Of a stretch of 64,000 nt of DNA, positions 36,717-49,334 are shown piece by piece. Within the stretch, counting starts at the first letter, position 1. Each line of letters opens with the position of its first letter. Location of the stretch: the NCBI GenBank assembly GCA_029216955.1, contig JANAVB010015600.1, positions 39,430,398-39,494,397 on the forward strand, given 5' to 3'. Both the position numbers and the translations under genes were made by a program. The notes beneath the pieces are model-generated. The model saw only the letters and a list, made by a program, of their open reading frames with translations. It had not been told where the DNA came from and ran no database searches. The stretch is from Iris pallida (lineage: Eukaryota; Streptophyta; Magnoliopsida; Asparagales; Iridaceae).

Positions 36717-39131
36717 TATAGTGCTCCGACCCGCTCAGTCAATCGGAGGAATCGAAATGACGACGACGTTCAGACTTAGCCTTGTAACGGCTGCTCGAAG
36801 ACCAGCTCGTTCGAGACGACTCCTCGCTCAGGTGGGGTAGTTTTGGAGAACTTGTCTCATCTTAGCCTTCACATAATAAATCACATGTTTTCAACTTGCA
36901 CAAGTTAGGCTTGATAATAAAAGAGACGCATCCACGTAGCTAAGGGAATAATTTTGACGGGTCGGATTGAGTTAGAATATGGAAAGGTCCCACGGTCGAC
37001 TTAAAGTCTGCTCAGCGTGCTTTAAAATGACACTCGGTCTTTCGTTCCGTGGCTTGGAAGAAGGAAGTTGGCCTAAGTTGCTAAGTTGCCACAATACTGG
37101 AATTAGCCTAAGTCTAGGCGTCGCCCGCGTGAATGCTTAATAAAGCATGTACGGTCCTGTCGTCCAAGACTTGGCATAGCCTTCGCCTGTCCGTAGTTTA
37201 AGTCGTATTGCACGGCTTATGGCTTATGTCTAGGCACCCAAAGAGCTTGGTTGTTCAAGTCGACAGCGTGCATAGCATGTTCCCTCGATGCAAGGCTTGG
37301 CATAGCCTTTGCTAGTCAAGTCATTGCACGAATAAGTTAGACAAGAGTTTGGCTGGGCTACCGAAGTCATAGCATGCACTGTCCCTGTTGTCTGCGGTTG
37401 TCAAGTCACATAGTCCCACGAGTACAAGGCTCATCATATAAAGTATATGACTTAAGCGATAGTGTTGCCTAGAGAACAAGTCAGTCTAAGGCACGAGCCA
37501 CGATTGGTTTAGTGAAAAGCATGCCACGGACAAAGGAAGCACACGAGATCGGTCCTGCTACTTGGGAGTCGCGATAAGGAAGTACACAAGATCGGTCCCG
37601 CTACTTGGGAGTCTCGATAAAAAAGCACACGAGATCGGTTCCGCTACTTGGGAGTCTCGATAAGGAAGTTCACAAGATTGGTCTCGCTACTTGGGAGTCT
37701 CGATAAGGAAGTCCACGCGACTGGTTGTCGTCGAGATCGGTTTCGCTACTTGGGAGTCTCGATAGAAAGTTGCAAAACATGGTCATGATTAAGGAAGGAC
37801 TTGGTAGATCAAGTTGAGTCTTACATGGTCATTGGACAACTTGTGCGCAAGGGAAAATTCCTCGAACGATCCTGGGGCACTGGGTTGTGTCGGCCTATGA
37901 GGAATTACAAATATTGTACGGCCATCATCGACGGTACGACTCGATTGAAGTGAACTGTTAAATATAGGCTGCGGGTCATTCGGTGGGAGCTCATACCTCG
38001 CACATGGATGGTTACCGTATATAAAGATCCAGTATAGCTTGACATTGCTAGTGACCACTCATATAGATGTGTCGGCATAAGAGTGGCTAGCCGTGTGTAT
38101 GCCGTTGGATTGCGTCGAGTACTAGCAAGTTACGTGTTGGGTTAACAAGGTATACGTATAGCAAGCGCTACCCTTAAATCAGCAAGGATTAGGTGTGCAA
38201 GGTTACATCACCATTCTGGAGCCTAAGATTTGGCTATAGCAAGGATACGTGCTTCGGCATGAATGTGGCATCGTCTCGAGTTAAGTGAGGAAGGGTCGTA
38301 AGGCAAGTTGGTTAAGTCTGGTTGATCCTTGGAAGGCACGACCGCGTTCTTAAGGCAGATTAAGTCTATTGGCACGACCAGCACGGGTCATCCCTTGACG
38401 TCATTGGCACGAGAATGGTCTAGAGGCACACAAAAACAAGTAAAAAGTCTTGGCACGGCCGAGTTGCATAAGTTTCCACTCGGTGAGGCACTGCCTCGAA
38501 TATATTGAAGCCATGTAGAGTATAACACGACCCTGTCGTTGCATTGCCAAGTATAGGCCAAGACGTCTTTGTCCTAAAATTGATCCTAAGGCAAGACTAG
38601 AAAGAATCAAAAGGGATTAATTTGCACAAAGTAAATAAACGTGTCGGTTTTGTATGTGGACGAGAAGCCCGATGGTGCGAAGCTCGCTTGGATGCATCGA
38701 GGCATGGAGTTCCTTGGCGTTTCGAGGCGTGCAGCCGCATGGAGTCAGAACTTATACGGGACATATGTATAGATATCGTCATTCCGCAGAATCTGCCACT
38801 CGTCGCCTTGAAGCTTGTATTGAGAAATAAGAGAGAGCGGAGTGACTTGTAATATGAGAGAAAAGTGAGCTTGGGAGACTTGTAATTTGGCCTCGTGCCC
38901 ATATTGTAATCTTTTTTCAATATCAATAAAAGAGTATTTGTACGACTTGTGTTTTGCTTCAAATTTCCATTGCTGACTATTCAATGTTTTGCTTAGGATT
39001 TCTGCACGACGACCCCCGTCACTTAGCCTGTAATCGACCATTATGGACCTGCCTTGTGTGAGCGCAATCTAGGCTTACGCGACATCATGCCTTAGCGAGG
39101 ACGATCGCTTCTACGGGAGCGGAGCATGACA
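36717..39131 (+). repeat. 5' LTR of element A (long form)
   Basis: 2415 bp ending TGACA. It contains about 750 bp (roughly 37155-37915) absent from the 3' LTR, including the tandem array listed separately. ATCAATAAAAG near 38926 is a possible polyadenylation signal. Confidence 0.85.
37535..37765. repeat. 46-48-bp tandem array in the A 5' LTR
   Basis: About five copies of a unit with GATCGGT(C/T)CCGCTACTTGG followed by GAGTC(T/G)CGATAA are arranged head to tail. The 3' LTR has none, so the array was either gained on one side or deleted from the other. Confidence 0.85.
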
Positions 39132-41651
39132 TAATAGAATCAGAGCACGACTTTACGTCCTTGGTCTTCAAGTCGAATCTCTCAGTTTTGAAAGCTATTC
39201 GTTAATAAAGAAGTATGTACTCTCTCTCAAATATCCTACGGCATGTCCATACAATAAGTCTAAATATTTTGCAAAATCGTACGAAAGAAATTTGGTTGAA
39301 CAAAAGTTCAAGTAAGAACGGTTGGCTAAGTCGGGCTGGGCATATACACCAAGAGTTATGTCGACCTTAGCAAAGTTTAGTGCGAGATTCAAATTAAGTC
39401 AGACGACAATGAGTTAGACTCGATTGAGTATACGGAAGGACTATCGATAGGGGTTCCATCCGACAATGTTATCATCGATGTGATATGGGTGAGCGTGCTT
39501 GGGCTCGAACGAAAATCCAAAGTATGATTCAAAACTTGTTTCGAGGATTTGTTGAATGACTTCATCCCTGAGTGGTATATGGGATAGCTTTGGAAATGTT
39601 GAACGATTGAGGATACCGGGTGCCAATGAGTCTATCAGCAAACGTCGCATGCATGCAAAGCCTTAGATCAAGTATCATTGAGTAAGTTATAATCTTGAAG
39701 ATTTCGATGAGATGATTCGAACGAAATTAGAATCGATGCGTACGAAATTAGAATTTGCATTGAGCGCAAAATACAAGTGATAAAAAAAAGATAGATTGAA
39801 GTCGAGGAAGAGTTAAGGTGTAATGAACGAATGACTTGATCGAGGAAATCGATATGGACCGTGTACAAAAAGTTAGCACGACAGGGAGATAGCGTGCATG
39901 AAAAGTTTGATTTGAAGTTCAAACATGACTCTAAGGATTGGAATTGATGTTGCTCGATGGTTTGAGTTAGAAAGGATTGAGGCAAATTGATTAAATTCGT
40001 TGCTCGATGACTTAAGATAGTTGGATGAATGTACGTGATTTTGGATTTAAAAAATTGAACATGTAACGGGTTTGGGAGATAATGATCGAACTTTATCTTA
40101 AATGTCAAGGAGATTGTCCAGTTCGGACTATAGCATCAGTCGCATGACTCAAAATTCGTTGCAAATGAAGATCGTCAGGTTACTTATATCATCGATGGTA
40201 TTGAGGCGTATCAAAGATCGATATGCGATAACTCAGGGGTACTCTGATTCGAGGAACGACGATCGTGCAAAATGTTATTGTTCGATGGATGCTATGCTTG
40301 GATTTTGATGAAATGAATGTTGGATGAAAATAACCATGTCTTGATCGTTACGCCTATAACCATAATGTCAACGTTCTTATCTTGCACGAGCGCAACTCCA
40401 GCCTCGTCCATGCTTCGCGGATTTGGGGACGATCGTTTCGCGTGAGCGCGGACATGGTGATTCATGTCGCGGGAATGATCGAACTCAAAAAATCAAAATG
40501 TGGCAATTTGGATTGCTTCGACTTGTGGTTTGAGGCGAAGGTGGATTCGAGGATTGATCGGACTGTGACTGATGATTGGGTAAACTTGAGGATTGAGGAC
40601 ATCCAATCTACGCATCGAGAGTGAATTAGTCTAGACTCAAAATAAGAGTTACGCCCTGATGAGGATGATTATCCCGCGGAAGCGAGCGTGGTGATTTCAT
40701 GCCCACCGCAGATAATCAAACTTGCGTGAGATTGAGGCGTATCATATTGTTAAAGTCAGACAACTTTGTGATCGATTACGTGAATTGGGATAAATACTAG
40801 GGAATATGAAATAAGAATTATGGTTTAGCGATAAGTCGTGTCGCAGTGTGCTTGACTTGGAAGGAATAGATAAACGGATTATATCGAAATTGTTCGAAGA
40901 GATAGACTATGCGAGTTTCTTGTTGGATGAACGATATTTATATGTCAAGGAAATGGTTGAACATGACTCAGTGTAGGATGGCTTTGCTGAATGACTCGGA
41001 CCCCTTGGACAAGTATTGCAAGTACGAATAAGAGATATATATGCTCAATATTTAGAAATTTGAGTGATGCGAGCTTGGGTAGAAAAATCCTGTACTATCA
41101 ACTTTGGTTTGACCCTAGGATTGGGGTCAGTGTTGGCATTATTGTTAGGGAACTATGATTCCAATCTTGACATTGACTTTAGCCTTAAGAGATGGCCTAG
41201 CGGGTTTGCAAGAGTTAGCATTGGAATGATTGATCTTGAGGATTAGTATAGACGGATAGAATGATTCTAGAACATAAAATACCCCTCACGAGCCTCGGCT
41301 GACATATATATTGTAGGGACACCTGAATATGTACACGATGCGACTCGAGTGAGAATGACGAATTCTCTATCACGCGGCTTGGCAAATGCATGTATTTTGG
41401 GGACGCCAGGGATATATGCACGATCCAACCAAGTGATACGTTGATTCAAGTGAGACTTGAGAAATAAAAAGTGTCGAGGATTTTGAAATCGTGTTTTAAA
41501 AAAAAGATTGATGGTAGTACGAGCGTGGCTCGGATTGAAGGAACGCATATGCGTACTGTGTGCGAGAGTTATAGAATGTTGAATAAAGTTATAAGTCGAT
41601 GAGTAAGTACTCAGTTAGTTTCGAGGACGAAACATTTCCTGAGTAGTGTGA
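39132..41651 (+). other. Internal region of element A, no recognisable coding
   Basis: The region begins with TAGAATCAGAGC (39135-39146), a degenerate match to the TGGTATCAGAGC initiator-Met primer site. Short open frames (for example 40382-40624) show no recognisable motif and no evidence of constraint. The last 35 bp hold the chromovirus-like TTTCGAGGACGAAAC block and a degraded polypurine tract. Confidence 0.7.
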
Positions 41652-43387
41652 TGTAGTACCCTGTCCCGCTCAGTCAATCGGAGGAATCGAAATGCCGACG
41701 ACGTTTAGACTTAGCCTTACAATGGCTGCTCGACCCCTCGGTCGAGGCGACTCCTCGTTCAGGTAGGGTAGTTTCGGTAAGCTTGCCTCATCTTTGCCTT
41801 CATATAATAAATCGCTTGCACAAGTTAGGCTTGATAATAAAAGAGACGCATCCACATTGCTAAGGGAATAATCCCGACGGGTTGGATTGAGTTAGAATAT
41901 GGAAAGGTCCCACGGTCGGCTTAGAAGTCTGCTCAGCGTGCTTTCAAAATGACACTCGGTCTTCCGTCCCATGTCTTGGGAGAAGGAAGTTGGCCTAAGT
42001 TGCTAAGTTGCCACAATACTGGAATTAGCCTAAGTCATAGGCGTCGCCCGCATGAATGCTTGATAAAGCATGCACGGTCCCGTGGCTTGGGAGAAGGAAG
42101 TTATACGACTTTCATCGATGGTATGACTCGATTCAAGTAAACCATTATAATATAGGCTGTGGTTATTCGGTGGGAGCTCGTACCTCGTTCGTGAATGGTC
42201 GCGTATGCAAAGATCTAGGATAGCTTGACATTGCTAGTGACCACTAATATAGATGTGTCGGCATAAGAGTGGCTATCCGCGTGTATGCCTTTGGATTGCG
42301 TCAAGTGCTAGCAAGTTACGTATTGGGTTAACAAGGTATACGTATAGCAAGCGATAACCTTGAATCGGCACGGATTAGGTGTGCACTGTTGTATCACCAT
42401 TCTAGAGCCTAAGATTTGGCTATAACAAGGATTGTTGCTTCGGCATAAATGTGGCACCGTCTCGAGTTAAGTCAGGAAGGGCCGTAAGGCAAGTTGGTTA
42501 AGTCTGGTTGATCCTTGGGAGGCACGGCCTCGATCTTAAGGCACGATCAAGTCTATTGGCACGACTAGCACGAGTCGTCCCCTTGACATCATTGGCACGG
42601 GAATGGTCTAGCACACAGAAACAAGTGAAAAGTCTTGGCACGGCCTAGTTGCATAAGTTTCCACTCGACAAGGCACTGCCTCGAATATATTGAAGCCATG
42701 TATAGAGTATAATACGACCCTGTCGTTGCATTGCCAAGTATAGGCCAATGCGTCTTTGTCCTAAAATTGATCCTAAGGCAAGACTAGAAAGACAATCAAA
42801 AGAGATTAAGCTGCACAAAGTAGATGAACGTGTCGGTTTTGTATGGGTGGGCGAGGAGCTCACTCCACCAGTACAGTTGAGTACTGATACCCACACAGTT
42901 TTTATGTGCAGGTACAGGTAGAAGCTCGATGGCACGAAGCTCGCTTGGAAGCGTCAAGGTACAGAGTTCCTTGGCATTTCGAGGCATGCGGCCGCATGGA
43001 GTCAGAACTTATACGAGACATAATGTATGGACATCGCCATTCCATAGAATCTGCCACTCGGCACCTTGAAGCTTTTATGAGAAATGAAGAGAGCAGAGTG
43101 ACTTGTAATATGAGAGAAAATTGAGCTTTAGAGACTTGTAATTTGGCCTCGTGCCCACATTGTAATCTTTGTTCAATATCAATAAAAATATTTTGCATGA
43201 CTTGTATTTTGCTTCAAATTTTTGCTGCTGACTATTCAATGTTTCTGCTTAGGACTTCTGTGCGACGTCCCCCATTGCTTAGCCTGTAATCGGCCATTAT
43301 GGGCTTGCCTTGTGTGAGCACAATCTAAGCTCACGCGGCATCATGCCTTAGTGAGGACGATCGCTCCTACGGGAGCAGGATGTGACA
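41652..43387 (+). repeat. 3' LTR of element A (short form)
   Basis: 1736 bp from TGTAGTACCCTG to TGTGACA. Relative to the 5' LTR it lacks about 750 bp after 42080 and has about 60 extra bp near 42845-42915. At the deletion joint a short CGTGGCTTGGGAGAAGGAAG is repeated from further upstream (similar copy at about 41970), which suggests template switching at short homology. Confidence 0.85.
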
Positions 43388-43392
43388 GAAGA

Positions 43393-44303
43393 TTCCTTTG
43401 ATTGAGGAAATCTTGGTCAGAATCAGGAAGATTTCTTTGACCGATTGTTTCTTGGTTAGAAGGAAGATTTCTTTGACTGAGTAGATCTCGGCTTCTTCTT
43501 CTTGTATTTTGATAGACCCTTTCGTTGGAGTCACGGATCCGATCAAGGTTTTGCTGACTGGGATTGCGGGATGTATTACGTCATGGATGTTTTCCACCCA
43601 GTACTTCGGGATGTCATATTGACCGAAGCATATAGCAACTCGTCTTCATCCACCACAATGAGTTCAGGAGTCCGAGTGCAGTTCAAACGGTCGAAGATAG
43701 ACCGTTTCACTGATTGACAACAATATTTGTTCACTACTTCTTGGTGATGATTACAGTAATGCTCCTGGTGTGGAGTTACAGGTGGACGAGATGGTCCTGC
43801 GATCTTCTGCTTTTGTACAAAAAGTTCGCAAAGATCGGTTACAGAGACATAATAAGGAGAAGTCAAAGGTACATATTCATTGATGATGTTAGGAACATGA
43901 TTTCGGTTCTTGAGATGCCTTGTTCCCTGTATATACAGAGAAGTACTGAGCTCATTGGCATAGGTGAGAGGATTCTTGATTTAAGAAACTCTCTCTGTAA
44001 GCAACTTAGTAGATGGCGCAGATTGCTTTTGATGTAGGTTTGATGCTGTTCTGCGCGGGTTAAGGGAAAGTGCGCATATCAGGGTTCTGCGCCACCTGGC
44101 TGTCTATCTGAGACACCCTCAGTTTACCCTGTTTAGTTCTTGAGATACGTAAAGTAGGAAGATCCTGGCTCTGGCTTGATTGGCGCTGGCCATGAGGAGC
44201 AGGCAGGATGCCCTGTTGTTCTGTACACACTAATCCAGCACGTTTAGCGCGACGTAGATGAGCAGCAGGAAATAGACTTCGAGCAGAGTCTAGTTTCTTG
44301 GCA
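43393..44303 (-). pseudogene. 5' leader of element B gag, upstream of the A insertion
   Basis: The minus-strand frame at 43866-43576 encodes the conserved leader end (CCQSVKRSIFDRL...DEDELLYAS), matching E 47440-47550. Joining across A restores collinearity with E. Upstream, 44030-44250 has GCGCA-type motifs and traces of the leader repeats. The primer-binding site next to the LTR is split by extra bases. Confidence 0.7.
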
Positions 44304-44306
44304 TTA

Positions 44307-45091
44307 TATTTGCAAAAACAAAAGCTTTATTACAAACTTAGAAAAAGAGAATATAAGAGTACAATTGATTTCTGGGAAAGTACAACTATAGGAATTTGAT
44401 CAGAAGACGATCACTTTATCCCTTGGACGATGTGATATCGAAGACACGAGCCTCTGGAGGATGCAACAGTACTTTAGCAGGAGATTATGATCATTCGTGA
44501 TGCTTTGAGATTAATTTAAAAACTCTATTTATAGAGTTCTTGAAATAAATGTTTAGCAATTATTCTGGGTTACACGTACTTCAGGTTATGCGCCTCCTAT
44601 TACTTGTGCGAGCGGTTGCACCAACTGCTGTGGATGTGTGGTTTCATTTAATTGAGATGTGCTTGGTCGTGGGCAGTGTAGTGGACACGTTCTGCAAAGT
44701 TAGTGGCTTACGCTCCACGTCACTCTGTTCTAAACACTGTTTGATCACCTTGCACGAGCTTCATCAGGTTGCACAAGGGCACAATGTAACAACCTACGCA
44801 AGCGGTTGCACTAACTTCTGTGGATGCGTGGTATCGTTTGATTGAGATACGCGTGGTCGTGGGCAGTGTAGTGGGCATGCTCTGTAAAGTTCGTGGCTTG
44901 CACGCCACGTCACTCTGCTAAAAAGTTCATCGGGTGATGCCAATTAGCCAGGTTGCGCATGGGTACAACTAAACTACTGGCGCCTTTGACTGGGTCTTCC
45001 ATGCTGTACTAATTAATTCTCACGCCACACAATGACTTGCGCGAACCAGCTTGTCAGTATTAATTACATGCTGACAAAATCTTCTCGAGCA
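44307..45091 (-). repeat. 5' LTR of element B
   Basis: About 785 bp from TGCTCGAGAAG at 45091 to GCAAATA at 44307. A minus-strand TATA box (CTATAAATAGAG, about 44524-44535) and the R/U5 part match the E LTR in inverted orientation. The exact start is inferred from alignment of termini and could be off by several bases. Confidence 0.7.
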
Positions 45092-45105
45092 TCGTATTGT
45101 GCGGG

Positions 45106-46072
45106 TGTAGAGCCTAAAAATCAAGTTGCGCCATGTTTTTACTACCTAGCAATCAAGTTACGACCTAGAAATCAAGTTGTACCACTATTTTGAAGCTTAA
45201 AGGATCAAAATGTGCCACCAATTAGGTTGCGCCTGACAACAGACTGCGCCCAAATTATATTGCGCCCAAGCCTACGTGGCGTCTGACAATAATTGTCATC
45301 ATTGACTGATAGCACTGACAGCTGACAGTACGATAAACAAAGAAAATCTCTTCGAATCCCTCAAAGCGTGTCGCTCGAGACGATTTGATTGACAGCTGTC
45401 CTGCACACCCTGCAAGTTGCGCCTAGGTACAATCCGAATAAATTCCCTGTACACCCTACAAGTTGTGCCTATGCGCAATCTGAATAAATTTCTCGCATAC
45501 ATTCAAAAGCTGCCACGTGCCTATGCATTGGGTTGCGCCTAGGCACAACCCAATCAGGCACAGTTTGACTTGTTGATTGAAGCTCGCGCAACCTGATAAA
45601 GTTGAGACAACTTACATTCTAAAGCAGGATGACGTGGCGCACATGCCACTAATCTCTTAAAACGTGTCCACTACTCTGTACATGACCAAGTTCATCTCAA
45701 TCACATGATGCCACGCATCTAAATACAGTTAGTGCACGATTGTGTAACTGAATGGAAGTTGGCACAACATAAGATTGGCGCAACCCAAAGTGGCGCAGTT
45801 CAGCCTCGTGCACTTCAGAATACTGCTAAAACAATTATTTCCAGAACTCTATAAATAGAGTTTCCAATCATTATCAAAGCATCACAGAGATCAAGAACTC
45901 TTACAAAATTGCTGCTGCATTCTCCAGAGGTTCTAGTCTTCAAGTTCACATAGTCCAAGGGATAAAATGATCGTCTTCTGATCAGATTCCTAAAGTTGTA
46001 CTTTCCTAGAAATTAATTATACTCTTGTACTCTTTTCTTAGTTTGTAATCAAACTTTTTGTTTTTGCAAACA
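45106..46072 (+). repeat. 5' LTR of element E
   Basis: About 967 bp from TGTAGAGCC to GCAAACA. The TATA box TATAAATAG is at 45850-45858. U3 is dense in TTGCGCC/GGCGCAA-type motifs (for example near 45125, 45224, 45247, 45259, 45420, 45530). Confidence 0.78.
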
Positions 46073-46074
46073 AA

Positions 46075-47580
46075 ATGGCAACTCTGCTGGAGACGACTTT
46101 CTCCTCCGATGAGAAGGTGACAAGTCAATGTGATGCTGCGTCAATCGGCAAGACGCAAAAGACTCTGGTTATTCAAGTCAACCAGACAGCCTACGAAGAT
46201 ATGATCAACAAGAGAGCAACAAGCGCACTGTGGCTATCACCAAGAATAAAATTGTGTGGACTCCTAAGTCTTCGACAGTTTCTGTTGCCCAGGCACAATC
46301 TGTCTCTATGGCTCAGGCGCAGCCTGCTTCTGTTGCCCGTGTACAATCTACTCTTTTTGCTGCCAAGGTGCAGTCCACTCCTTCTGCTACCAAGGCGCAG
46401 TCCACTCTTCCTGCTGCCAAGGTACAGTCCACTCTTCCTGCTGCCAATGCGCAGTCCACTACTCTTGCTGCCAAAGCGCATTCCACTCATGTTGTTGCTA
46501 AGGCACAGTCAACCCATCTTACTGCCAAGGCACAGTCAACCCATTTTGCTACCAGGGCACAATCTGCTGCTAAGACGCAACCAGTAGCCCATATGGCTAT
46601 GGCGCAACCTAAGCAATCAGTTGTCCAGGCACAGTTTGCTTACCATGCTGCTCTGGCGCAACCTAAGGGAACTAGTCTCTTGGCTATTCCCTCTTCTTCT
46701 ACAGTTCTGAACTTGGAGAAGCAATATTCTAGTTCTAGTACTAGACAGAACAAAGGGAAGGGTCCTTTGACACTTCCTCAATTGGTGCAACCTGTGCCTA
46801 AGATGGTTCCACAACAAACAGAGGGAAACACTTTTAGCTAACCCTCCACAAAATAAAGGAAAGCATCCTTTGGTCTTTTCTCAATCTTTCTGAGTCTATG
46901 ACTCAAAAGAAGATATATCAGATTGTATTCCCTTAAACAGAGGTCTTCAAATCTCTGCCAGGGGAAAGAATACTGATCAAAGAGGCATCTTACCTACCCC
47001 TATGGTAAATGCTCAGGATCTTCCAACCTTGCATATCTCAAGATCCAAGCAAGGAAAATTGATGGTATCTCAAACAGAAGCACTAGGAGCAGAATTCTCT
47101 GATTTATGCGCTTATCTCAATAGGCGTTAATCAATATCAACTTCGGTGAAACGTAAGAATCCTATGCCAAGGGCCAATTTATATCAGAAACAAAGGTTTG
47201 AAAAGAAGGACCCAATCACTTATGCCAATGAGTTGCGTACTTCATTGTATACTCATGAAACCAAGCATCTTAAGAACATGAGTCATATTTCTAACATCAT
47301 TAAGGAATATGTTCCTCCGACTTCTTCTCGTCCCGTGGTAGTAACTGATCTCCGGGAACGTCTTACACAAAGACGGGAGATCACAGAGACATCTCATTCA
47401 CCTCTAAATCACTCTACAGAATGCCACTGCCTTCATGAAGTGGTCATCAAATGTTGTTGTCAATCAGCTAAACGATATGTCTTTGATCGGCTGAATTATG
47501 CTTCAACTCCTGAACCCATGATGGGAGATGAAGACGAGCTGTTATATGCTTCTTGTCAATATGGCTTCCAGAGACACTAG
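46075..47580 (+). pseudogene. Leader region of element E gag, repeated and frameshifted
   Basis: It starts MATLLETTF inside the primer site. A frame change near 46205-46235 leads into 27-bp repeats (about 46320-46640) that encode 9-residue units of the type KAQSTLPAA and carry GCGCAGTCC on the DNA. The second half (frame from 47146) ends with HCLHEVVIKCCCQSAKRYVF and DRL, then DEDELLYAS, conserved with B. A Cys/His cluster precedes the FDRL motif in all copies; a metal-binding role is possible but unproven. Confidence 0.72.
46076..46093 (+). other. Primer-binding site of element E
   Basis: TGGCAACTCTGCTGGAGA lies three nt after the LTR and is a two-mismatch version of the C site. The leader ATG at 46075 overlaps it. 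Confidence 0.7.
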
Positions 47581-49334
47581 GGGTAGAAAATCCTCAAAGC
47601 GTGGCTCTTTCGTAATTCGAGTCAGCAATACTTGAGACAACTCCGTGAATCCAGTGAAGGGGTCTTTCAACATACCAGATCGAAAGATCATAATTCGGAT
47701 CAGGATGTCTTCAATTAAGAAGATCTTCCCATTACTCATCTAGGAGAGGATTCTTTGTCTGATTTTGATGCAGATAGTGAAAGTTCTGAACAAACTATCT
47801 CATCAATAATGGAAAGAGAGGTTGCAACAAATGCCATTACAGAAGACCAAGATGCTTCTAGTTCAGCCAGTCAAGAGCAACGAATTGTTGTACTGGAAGA
47901 CAAACTGAAGACCATGGCTGAAATGGTCGCAAGTATGCATACTATAATCGTGGCCCAACATACAGTGCCACCGGTTATAAATCCTGCTACAACCCTGAGC
48001 TTATAGCATCTTTTGTACTTGTTAATATTGGTCTGCGGGTACCAGCTCCCGAGGTTGTTTCTATACCAATTCAACCTGCTCCCAGTCAGTCTGGTGCTGG
48101 GGGTAGTAATTACCATGCTGTTCCTCCTCCTAACAGTTCAAATCTGTCTACCAATTCCCAAACATCAGGAGATGCTAATGAGGCTGTAAAACTCTTACGC
48201 ACTCAGTTTGAGGCCTTCAAGCAGAAGGATGGTCTACAAAGACTTGGGATAAAACAACCTTATCCTGCAGAATGGATGGAGGTTCAATTTCTTTCTAAAT
48301 ACAAGCTTCCAACTATTATGCTGTTTGATGGTACCACTTCTCCAAGTCAGTACATAAATCACTTTGAAGTGATGACTGACCAATTGTAGCCAAATGATTC
48401 TCTCCTTACCAGAGTGTTCGTTGGTTATTTAGTCGGTGCAGCATACGACTGGTATCGTAGCTTGCCTGATGGCTGCATAACTTCTTTTGCTGGTTTCAAG
48501 CAAATGTTCTTGGAACGATTCTATGAGGAAGTCAATGATATGACTATGTCTGCCCTTATTAAAATTAAACAAAGACACAATGAATCCACAGAGAGTTTTA
48601 TTGAAAGATTCTGCCGAGAGGCACTTAAAATGCCTTTAGGAACTCCATCTGCTGTAGTAATAGACACTTGCAAATCAAACTTGTTGCCTATTATTAGCAT
48701 GTAGATGGGATCAACACAATTCCTAGATTGGCCTTCTTTCATTGTGAATGCCAAGGCGGCGGAAGTTAGCACTAAGAAGTTCAAGAAATTAGGAGTTCAA
48801 GTGAATCATTCTAACCAAGATGAACATTCCACACCCGGTGGTAATAATCGCCAGAACAATTGCAAGGGTAAAGAAACATTGGCCATCAATCTCAAGGGCA
48901 AGGAGTCATTGGTTGTTAACGTTGCTCAGACGGCACCTACTCCATCAGCACCACCACAAAAAGTACCTCGTCTAAAAGAAGAGTATTCTTTTGACGAAGA
49001 TGATATTATGAGCATCTTTGATTGCTTAATCAAAATCAACAAACTTCAATTGCAAGAAGCAAAACGGCCAGAAGATGTAGGTAAAACTGACCACCCTAAA
49101 TATTGTGTTTATCACAGATTTAAAGGGCATCCAACCAGAGCATACTACGTGCTCAAAGGCAAAATTCAGGAGATGGTCAACTCTGGAGCAGTTACCCTCC
49201 AGCAGGATGAGAAGACTGTGACGGCCAATGTCGTCTCTGTACAGTTTGGTGATTTTCCACCACAACTAGTACAAGATGGTGTTGTCCCCATTCCAAAGAC
49301 TACTCTCGAAATTGTGAACCTCCCACCTCCCTAA
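47581..49334 (+). pseudogene. gag: gag core and nucleocapsid-like part of element E
   Basis: 47755-48006 encodes an acidic, coiled-coil-like segment (EQRIVVLEDKLKTMAEMV). The capsid core follows with LFDGTTSPSQYINHF, RVFVGYLVGAAYDWYRSLPD and ERFYEEVNDMTMSALIKIKQ. Stops fall at 48388-48390 (TAG) and 48702-48704 (TAG). The C-terminal part has YCVYHRFKGHPTRAYYVLK, a degenerate zinc-knuckle-like segment, and ends at 49334. Confidence 0.82.

Larger units (their letters stand above)
36717..43387 (+). mobile_element. Element A: non-autonomous LTR retrotransposon inside B
   Basis: LTRs at 36717-39131 and 41652-43387 flank a 2.5-kb internal region without gag or pol. Flanking 5-mers gaagg (36712-36716) and gaaga (43388-43392) fit a target duplication with one change. 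The left terminus is TATAG where the right LTR has TGTAG, again a single G-to-A. An initiator-Met-like primer-binding site follows the 5' LTR. It resembles a large retrotransposon derivative (LARD) parasitising a chromovirus; the block TTTCGAGGACGAAAC (41619-41633) is typical near the 3' end of chromoviruses. Confidence 0.85.
28525..45091 (-). mobile_element. Element B: Tat-lineage retrotransposon, minus strand, holding element A
   Basis: Reading down the minus strand: 5' LTR 45091-44307, primer-binding remnant, leader to 43393, element A, then gag, protease, RT, RNase H, archaeal-type RNase H, integrase (stop at 29347) and the stem-loop region. It is cut at 28525 by D, so its antisense gene and 3' LTR are not in this window. 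It is the same family as E, with many stops and frameshifts. Confidence 0.88.

Noticed and set aside
39132..41651. Small open frames in the interior of element A as candidate genes
   Set aside because: Short, without recognisable motifs, and no conservation can be tested from this window.
46075..46587. Leucine-rich open frame in the E leader (repeated LLLPRRSPL-like)
   Set aside because: It is the wrong phase of the 27-bp leader repeats after a frame change; the KAQST phase is the homologous one.
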